A stretch of 64,000 nt of DNA, taken from NCBI GenBank assembly GCA_039654915.1, contig CM077593.1, forward strand, positions 61,076,501-61,140,500, written 5' to 3'. This document shows positions 56,559 through 64,000 of the stretch, in pieces (positions within the stretch are counted from its first letter, which is position 1; the number at the start of each line of letters is the position of its first letter). The position numbers and the translations under genes are program-made. The notes under the pieces are model-generated. The model had not been told where the DNA came from and made no database searches. It saw only the letters and a list, made by a program, of their open reading frames with translations. The DNA comes from Aquilaria yunnanensis. Taxonomy: Eukaryota; Streptophyta; Magnoliopsida; Malvales; Thymelaeaceae.

Positions 56559-57975
56559 TGTTGGGTTTCAAGAGCCAAACAGCGTAGTGGAATTTAACCG
56601 AAACCCTATAGGATCCAATTGAAACGGGGTAAACCGGGTGTTCAAAAATTTTCATACCTACTTTTCGGTTAAGATCTCTCACTCAGCTGTAGAGTTGAAT
56701 CACAAAACCTGAACAATTAACGTGTTCAAGCTCTCTACGGTATCCACACGAGCCTCTCGGGATCACCACGTTTCCACCACATCCCGATAGATGCGTTTCT
56801 TTTACGCTCGCAGTGCTAGGTTGCGTCCTCCAAGGAATTGCAAGAGAAGAGTACGGCTGTCCTTTTGGGAGGCTAGGGTAAGAAGACCTGCGAATTTCTC
56901 ACTAAAAGTTATATTTATAGTGAAACTCAACTTCCAGGCCTAATGGGTTTTAAAGCCCTAATCCAATTAGGCTTTAATTTTGGGCTTCATAATGGCTCAA
57001 CTATTGGGCCCATTATTAATACGAAATTATTGTGAAACCAAAACCCAAATTATTAGCCCATGCACTCTAATGATCCAAATAGCTCTATGTGTGCGACCCA
57101 ATAGGCTCTTACCACATTGGCAATGATCATAAATCACATTTATGATCATAAGCAATGAACGGTGTCTAGCAACACATCATTGCTACCCAAGTGACAAGAT
57201 TGTCGATGATTCAACTAAACCTTTATGATCATCACCGATATATGCCATTGTCCCTTTGTCCATGATATCAAGACTAAGCACGAGACATTGAATGTGTCAC
57301 TCTCGTATAGCCCAATCTTTGGTTTCTTGATTACTGAGTAGGCCAACTTAAACTGATGACATTGATATCGTATATCAACTCATCCGAGTATAGCCATGCA
57401 TTTTTCTAAGTCTTACTCTATCAAGGGGCCCGAAGATATCACTCCTGTTATATAGGAGGGACAAATCCCATCTTGGTCATACAAATCCCTCTACATGATA
57501 TGTGACATACCCAATGACGTCCTTCAGGTTCACTCAGTTATGAGCAACAAAGGAAAGTATCAAAGTATGTGACTCACATGTAGCGAACCTTGATGATCTT
57601 AGGTCAAAGGACTACATACATCATGAGCACTATGAGAATCACTTATGACACTCATATAACGATCCATGTAGTGCTCTCATGGTGGCTCGGTCCAGTACAC
57701 AAGTTCTCCAACTTGTACACATATTTAGACTACATATCTCATATTAGTCTCCACATATGCTAGTCGTTATGTATTATTGCAACCCGCTCCATAATAATAC
57801 TAGACCAGGGACATTTGAGAATATCATTATTCTAAGGTTACAATTATGTTTATTACGTTACGTAGAAACAAAACAACAAACATAATTACTGGATTAATGC
57901 CTTAATAAAATATCATGACTCAATGTGGAAAAATACAATCATCTCATGATTGGCTTTTTCGGCGTGACACTAACA
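56559..57975 (-). mobile_element. Copia-like solo LTR (1,417 bp)
   Basis: On the minus strand the stretch begins TGTTAGTGTCACGCC and ends GAAACCCAACA, giving TG...CA termini with short inverted ends (TGTTAG/CCAACA). There is no coding sequence, primer site or polypurine tract on either side. The bordering pentamers are GAAAC (left) and GCAAG (right), which match at only 3 of 5 bases. Left of it is chromovirus gag and right of it is a Tat antisense exon, so it joins two unrelated broken elements. The copia assignment rests on end sequence and general look only. Confidence 0.6.
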
Positions 57976-58570
57976 GCAAGCTCAACAAGATTGCAAAGGA
58001 AGGCCTGGCCAAGCTTTGCTAGGAAGTGCTAGAGAGCAAGAGGAGGCTCCTTGACGAGTGCTCTTAAAAAATATTTAACCTCGGGGTGAAGGTGGTCGAG
58101 TTGAGCTCAATGGGGGAGGTCCTTCAGAAGGAGAAGAGGGACGTCGTAGTTGACCTTACTAAGGCATTGGGGATCAATCCCAAATTCCTCACCGAAATTG
58201 AGTAATTGAAGAAGTAGAAAAAAAAGAAATAGAAGATGGAGAAGGAGGTCGAGGCGCTGAAGAATGAGCTAGAAGATCTTAAGGCTGAGAAAGCTAAGGC
58301 AGATGAGGCAACCAAGTCCTCATTCCAGGACAGCTTTTGCCTCGCTCACCATCAAGTCCTTTTGCAATACTTGACCTTGATGTCTCTTTCCTAAAAGCCC
58401 TTGACATCCCCGAAGGACCATCCTTGCTGTGGTCAAAGATTAAATTTCTCCACCTTCCTACCTTTCCACCTTTGGCTAATGATGTAAGTGATGAAGATGA
58501 TGACACTAGAGGCACAGACACTAAGGATACAGATGCCAAGGATGCTGAAGATGGGCCAAAGAGCCCATAG
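57976..58570 (+). pseudogene. Element E antisense gene, exon 4 fragment
   Basis: This is homologous to the last exon of the antisense gene in O, B and C. It has a Lys/Glu-rich coiled coil with stops near 58010-58320, then the conserved ending LDVSFLKALDIPEGPSLLW at about 58378-58434, and an acidic Asp/Thr repeat tail to the TAG at 58568-58570. Exons 1-3 and E's 3' LTR are missing, cut off at the solo LTR border. The orientation is opposite to E's pol, as in the other copies. Confidence 0.75.
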
Positions 58571-59161
58571 GATGCTGGCTTTTTTTTTTGTACTACCTTT
58601 CTTAATGGAGCTTTATTTCTAAAAATTTGGCAAATTCCACGTTGGGTATGACCTCTGATACAACCTTCGATGTTTACCATATTTGGTAATGTAGGGCTTA
58701 GTACCTTTGGTCGCATACAACCTTAAAAAATTTTACCAAGGATTCACAACCTTAGTCTTTCTCGAAGGTAATGTCCGATTATCTTTGGTGAGTTATGAAT
58801 TTAATTCTAACTATTTAAGAATAGAATTAACCATATTTGGTAAACCATATTCAGAATCAACCATATTAGGAAAACCTGGCTCATACAAATACACTTAGCT
58901 ACCTTCGGGATTAACCACATTCAGTCATCCACCTTTGGCAATACTAGTACAATATTACTCATGTACTTTCAAAAACAACCATATTTGGCCAGACTTTTTT
59001 GGAAAATCCTAAGTGTAGAATTTTTCCAAAGAGTCAGAATACCATGTGTTCTTTAACTCTTCTCCTTCTGCATTGCTGAGCTTATAGACTCTTGGTCAAA
59101 CTTCCTTGATCACTAAATAAAGTCCTTCCCAATTTGCCTAAAGTACGCCATGAGATGGCTT
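58571..59161. repeat. Element E intergenic region with decayed short repeats
   Basis: This occupies the position of the hairpin array. It holds several diverged copies of ACCATATTTGGTAA-like and ACCTTCGG/ACCTTTGG-like words (58676, 58828, 58903, 58978). The GAGC/GCTC hairpin core of B and C is not recognisable. It also includes the end of pol near 59000-59161. Confidence 0.4.
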
Positions 59162-60300
59162 TCAGGGTTCCAATTCAACCTTTTGAAGAACAAGGGCATC
59201 TTTCTTGATCCCTTTGGGTTTAACATGCGAGTTCACAATAATTGCTACCCTTTGGTAAAATGCTTTTCTTCTAAGTTCAGGCATCTTTCTATGTTCGTCA
59301 ATCATGTCTAATTTAGCTCTTAAATCGAGGTTGTTCCCTTCTTCATCAAACACTTGTTTTTTGATAGACGGTTCTATGACTTTGACAAGGATAATGGCCT
59401 TGGTACCGAAGACATGTGAGAAAGGTGATTCTCCAGTAGCTCTTCTAGGGGTTGTTTGGTAACTCCATAGCACACTTAGGAGTTCCCCGGGCCATTTTCC
59501 CTTAGCCTCTTTCAAGCTCTTTCTTAGACAATCTTTTATTGTCCTATTAGACACTTCAACTTGTCCATTGTTCTGAGGATGGGCAACTGGGGCAAAGTGC
59601 AATTTTACCCCAAGGTTGACCACAAATTCCTGAAATCCTTTATCAGTGAATTGGGAACCATTATCTACCACTATCACCCTTGGCACACCGAATCTCCATA
59701 TGATGTTCTTCCAGATGAATCTCTGTATTTCCTTCACTAAAATTGCTGCCAAAGGCTCTACCTCGATCCACTTAGTGAAATAATCCATTGCAACTACACA
59801 TAACTTTACTCCTCCTAGAGCCGTTGAGAGAGTCCCAATGAAGTCAATACCCTAAATAGTGAAGGGGCAGGGGTAGTTTGCCAAAGTTATGGTTTGCGAG
59901 GGTATTCTTTGGATGGGTGCATGACTTTGGCACCTATCACATTTTTTGACAAACTGCCTCGCGTCTTTCTTCAGTGTAGGCCAAAAATATCCTTGCCAAA
60001 GTAGCAACTAAGCAAGGGTGTCAGTCATGATGTGAGACCCATAGGCCCCCTCATGGACTTCCTTAAGGACTGGCTCGATATCCTTTTCACTGACACACCT
60101 CTTCAGTGGGTTTATGTACCCTTGTCGGTACAATTCCTCCCTAATCAGGCAGCCTGAGCGCTTCTGCAGCTTCGTAGCTTCCGTAGGGTCTTTGGGTGAT
60201 TCCAAGGTCATAAGATACCTTTTGATAGGATCCTTACAACCTTTGTCTGAGGTTGTGATATCCATTATTGCTACACTAGGGCTACCCAGCACTTTAGTGG
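59162..60300 (-). pseudogene. Element E integrase remnant
   Basis: The catalytic core is open from 59788 to 59162 and keeps DNGSQF and HPQNNGQVE, so the second Asp and the Glu of the DDE triad are still present. The zinc-finger region lies at 60292-60008 (EVHEGAYGSH). Stops separate the two pieces. Confidence 0.8.
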
Positions 60301-61330
60301 ACTATTTTGATTTGGCTAAAGTATCTGCCTTGACATTATCTCATCGGGGTACAGTTTCTATTTGTACCCTGTTGAACTCTTAGATAAGTTCTTTTATCAG
60401 ATTATGGTACTTTACCAAGTTAGTATCTTTTGCCCCATAGTCCCCAGTCATCTGCCAGACCACTAGCTGAGAATCACTGTGGGCCTTCAGATTTCTGACA
60501 CCGACATTTTTTTGCTAGTCACAAGCCTGCTATGAGGGCTTCATATTTGGAAACGTTATTGGTGACATTGAAACCAAATTTGATGGATTTTGAAGCTTCC
60601 ATACCTTTGGGTCCACGGAGAAATACTTTGGCTCCCTGGTCTTCAGATCCTGAAGCTCCATCGATGAATAATGTCCAGTCATGTTTCTCAGTTCCGAGGT
60701 CTCCCAGGGTACCTTTGGTTTCAGGTACCTCGGCAATAAAATCTGCCAGTGGTTGGGCTTTTATTGCCTCTTTGGGCTCATAACTAATATCATACTCGCC
60801 TAGCTCAATGCACTACTTTGATAATTGGCCTTAGTGGTTCACCTTCCGCATGACATCCCATAGAGGTAAGTTACTTTGCACTGTGATGGGTTGTGCTTGG
60901 AAATAAGGCCGGAGCCTCCTACCTGCCAATACTAGGGCATAGGTGGCCTTTTCCAGAAGAGGGCGGCTAACTTCCGCACTATGCAGGGACTTGCTCACAT
61001 AATACACTGGCAAATGCTTCCTTCTTTCCTCCTAAACCAGAACCAAACTTATGGCTTCCTCATGTACTGCGAGGTAGAGGATGAGCGGATCTCCTTCCCT
61101 TGGTTGTCAAGGTGTCGACAAATGGGTCATGTAATTTTTTAGCTCCTTCCATGCACTCTGACATTCCTCGTTCCAAGGGTGTTCCCCGGCTACAAGGTTG
61201 CCTTCATTTTTGGCCACTTTCGTAAGTGCTTTAATAAGTGGCTGGCATCTGTCTCCGTATCTAGATATGAATCTGCTAAGGGTAGTTATTCTTCCAGTGA
61301 GCCTGTGCATATCCTTCATTGTTGTTGGAG
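60301..61330 (-). pseudogene. Element E dual RNase H remnant
   Basis: The segments at 61319-61107 (RLTGRITTLSRFISRYGDR) and 61013-60831 (VYYVSKSLHSAEV) match the connection and first RNase H of C. The archaeal-type RNase H follows near 60680-60400, with frameshifts. It is non-functional. Confidence 0.75.
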
Positions 61331-62990
61331 TTCAGAATGCTAGTAGAGCGTCAAATTTTCTGGGGTTGGCATTTATACCTCTTTCAGATACCATGAATTT
61401 GAGGAATTTTCCTGTAGTCACCCCAAACACACACTTTTCGAGGTTACGGTAGATTCCAAATTTCCAAAGTTGGTGGAATGTTTCCCCCCAAGTCAACGAT
61501 GTGAGTACTAGATATTTTACTCTTAACTATCATATCGTCAATGTATACTTCCATATTTCTCACAACTTAGGAGTCAAACACCTTGTTCATCAACCTTTGG
61601 TATGTGGCTCTTACATTTTTACGATAGAAGGGCATTCTGACATAGGAGTAGGTCCCGCCTTTGGTAATGAAGGCGGTTTTTTCCACATCTTTGGGATCAT
61701 TCAAAATTTGGTGGTATCCATTAAAAGCATCGAGGAAGCTAAGTAGGCTATATTCAATAGTTGAGTCTACCAATTGGTCTATTGGTGGTGGAGGATACAA
61801 GTCCTTTGGGCTGACATTGTTTATATTTCAGAACTCAATGCACATTTGGAGTTTATTGCTTCATTCCTTTGTGGCTACAACAATGTTGATGAGCCATTCG
61901 GGATACTTGACCTCCCTTATTATGCCTGCCTCCATTAGTCATTGTACTTCGGTCTTAACAAAATTGTTCTTGCGCACCGAGAGGCTACACTTTTTTTGTC
62001 GAACAAGCTTCACCTCCGGGCATACTTTAAGGTTGTGCTGAATTATACCTGGTTCTACTCCGAGCATATCATTTAGAAAGTAAGAAAATAGATCCTTGTT
62101 CATTCATGGAAGGGATACAAGCTTTTCCTTGTCACATTCGGCCAGTTTTTTTCCCATTTGGGTACTTCGGCCAGGGACAAGTTCTACATCCTCTGTTTCT
62201 ATTTTTTAAAGAACATTTTTTTCACTATCTATCTCATCTTTGCCTAATACAATCTTCTCTACCAAAGTTTGAATTTGAACTTTCATTGGGCGTTGTCTTG
62301 CTTTGACAAAAACTTTTCTTACTTTGGCTTGATCGATGAGTATTTCTGCATTAGCCTCCTTACTACGGAATGTGACAGTCAGGTATTTCACATCTAGGTG
62401 ATTGTGAAGATTACCTTGTGTCTACTTTCTAAGGATGGCATTATATGAAGATGAGACATCTATGACGATAAACGTTGTCATAGTAGAAGCAAAGAGTTCT
62501 TCCTTAGTCTGGACCATGCTACCTTTTATCATTAGGGCTAGATCAATCCACCCGAGTACTGGGAGTTCAGAGGGACCAACGCCGAAGGTAGGCAAGGTAA
62601 TGGATTTAAAATCATCCTTAGAAATGCCCATGTTTGGCAATAGATGGGAAAACAACACGTTGGCATTCGACCCATTATCAATGAGCACCCTCTTGACATC
62701 CCTGCTTCATATCCTCGCCACGATTAGTAGAGGGTCATTGTGCGGAAACTTCACTGTAGACCCATCTTTTCGAACAACCTTGTTTGTTGGGTTGTCAAAT
62801 TCCATCATCTCCATTTCCTAGGCTTTCCTTTTCCTTTTAGCTGAGGGCATTCCAATTGTGATTGTCTGAATTATACTTGCTGGAGGTAGCGAGTGTTTCC
62901 TAGGACTTCTATTCTGACATCGGTCAAAATCATAATCCTCATCCTCTCATTTTCTATCTCTTTCATTTCTTTCTCGGGCTTTGGGCGACA
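61331..62990 (-). pseudogene. Element E protease and reverse transcriptase remnant
   Basis: Protease is clear at 62688-62422, where LIDNGSNANVLFSHLLP has Asn in place of the second Asp of C's DDGS. Reverse transcriptase is clear at 61800-61567 (IDQLVDSTIEYSLLSFLDAF), with the catalytic motif YIDDM near 61530-61550. Frameshifts and stops separate the parts. The region near 62990 corresponds to C's MPSPKGRKEEEER start of pol. Confidence 0.8.
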
Positions 62991-64000
62991 GCACGTACAA
63001 GTAACGATAAAGTTGCCCTTGCTTAATCAAGGATTCAATATGCTTTCTTAGTTAAAAGCAATCCTTGGTACCTTGCCCGTGGCCTAATGGAATTGGAAAA
63101 ATTTCTTCATGTTCCTCTTGTTGTCTGATGTCATGGCTTTCAGACGTTGGATTGTAGTTCCTTACCTTTCTAGGGCCATGAGAATGCTTGTTCTTTTAGT
63201 GTTTAGGGGAGTAAATGGTGCTAGCCTCTTCCTCCTTGCTTTATGAGGTTTGGCCCCTCCCTCGGTGGAATACTAACGTTGGTGACTCTGACCTTCGAAG
63301 TGATTATGGTCAAACTTTGGGCCGCGCATCCTTAGCTCCTCAGCTGTGATGTGTTGCTCAGCCCTTCGGTAGAATTCTTTGAGGGTGTCAGGGGGATCCT
63401 TGGAGAACTCATAGAAGAGTTGTGAGTCTCTCCATAGTCCCCTGATCATAGCAAGGGTTTAGATTTTGGGCCGAAAGTCTGGCACACTAAGCACTTCTCG
63501 GTTAAACCTGTTGACAAAGTCACGAATGGTTTCCCCATTCTTTTGGGCTATGTCAAACATCTGGACAGGCATCTTTGTTGTTGGCCTGGTTTAGATGAAC
63601 TGTTGGGTGAAGGTGGTGGACAACTCCTGGAAACCCATTATGGTTTCGGGTGCCAGAGAGTTGTACCACACCGTCGCCATTCTCGATAAGGTGACTTCGA
63701 AACATTTGCAAAGGTGGCATCATTGGCACCATGCAGTACCATGGTCCTCCTATATTTCGCCAAGTGGGCTTGAGGATTGCTGTGCACATCATATGTCTCC
63801 AGACGTGGTAATTAAAAGTCACCGGGCATAGGTGCCTCTACTATCGTATGGATGAAGTGGGACTCATTTACGATGAAGGTATCCGACAGCCTTGGCTAGA
63901 CAGGTTTTCGAAAGACCTATTTTTCCACCTTTTCCAACCACCCCAAGATTTTCTACATCAGGATGGTAGTGCCATCCTCTCCTCATTGCTTGGTAGCCAC
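62991..64000 (-). pseudogene. gag: Element E gag remnant, runs off the window
   Basis: Nucleotide similarity to the gag of C continues to the end of the window (for example the CATCTGGACAGGCATCTT stretch at 63558). Frames are broken, and the zinc-knuckle region near 63060-63110 has lost most of its Cys/His codons. Confidence 0.7.

Larger units (their letters stand above)
57976..64000 (-). mobile_element. Element E: decayed Tat-lineage retrotransposon, truncated on both sides
   Basis: Minus-strand gag, protease, reverse transcriptase, RNase H and integrase follow one another from the window end leftward, with an antisense exon on the plus strand at the far end. That is the order of C. The left end is cut at the solo LTR, and the right end (rest of gag, primer site, 5' LTR) lies outside the window. 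Many stops and frameshifts, and divergence from B and C, indicate an old copy. Confidence 0.8.

Overview
This window is heterochromatin-like plant DNA made almost entirely of LTR retrotransposons inserted into one another. I see no host gene, tRNA, rRNA or CRISPR. The plant origin follows from the lineages present. Two elements are Ty3/gypsy chromoviruses with a C-terminal chromodomain (Tekay/Del-like, 2.7-3.3 kb LTRs, an initiator-Met tRNA primer site). Four are Tat-lineage Ty3/gypsy elements with two RNase H domains and a TGGCGCC primer site. One is a copia-like solo LTR. The species cannot be named from this sequence.

Layout: a short unassigned flank (1-579) leads into element O, an old, decayed Tat-type element (585-52695, + strand). 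O contains two insertions. Element A (2044-12669, + strand, Tekay-like) is intact. Element B (13241-47336, + strand, Tat) itself contains element C (15969-38904, - strand, same family as B). C in turn contains element F (24774-36541, - strand, Tekay-like, intact). The insertions of A, B, C and F each have a perfect 5-bp target duplication (AGGAG, TCCGT, TTGGG, GCAGG); O has a 4/5 match. LTR divergence falls in the expected order: O is strongly diverged, B differs at about 2-3% of sites, C at one base in 867, and I saw no difference in A or F. To the right of O lie a broken chromovirus gag (element G, about 53400-56558), a 1.4-kb copia-like solo LTR on the minus strand (56559-57975), and a decayed minus-strand Tat element E (57976 to beyond the window end).

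The most notable system is in the Tat elements. B, C, O and E all carry a second gene between pol and the 3' LTR, oriented against gag-pol. In C it is intact. A G-box/TATA promoter precedes four exons with consensus GT...AG introns that join in frame to give a 708-residue protein. That protein has an N-terminal domain resembling the plant 'putative gypsy type transposon' family, a basic nuclear-localisation-like patch, a long coiled coil and a conserved C-terminal motif. Exon lengths are identical in B and C, and the promoter spacing is kept even in the old copy O. Because the gene is antisense to the genomic RNA, its introns are invisible to splicing of the replicative transcript, so an intron-containing gene can pass through reverse transcription. 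The antisense gene and pol converge on an array of seven hairpin-forming repeats.
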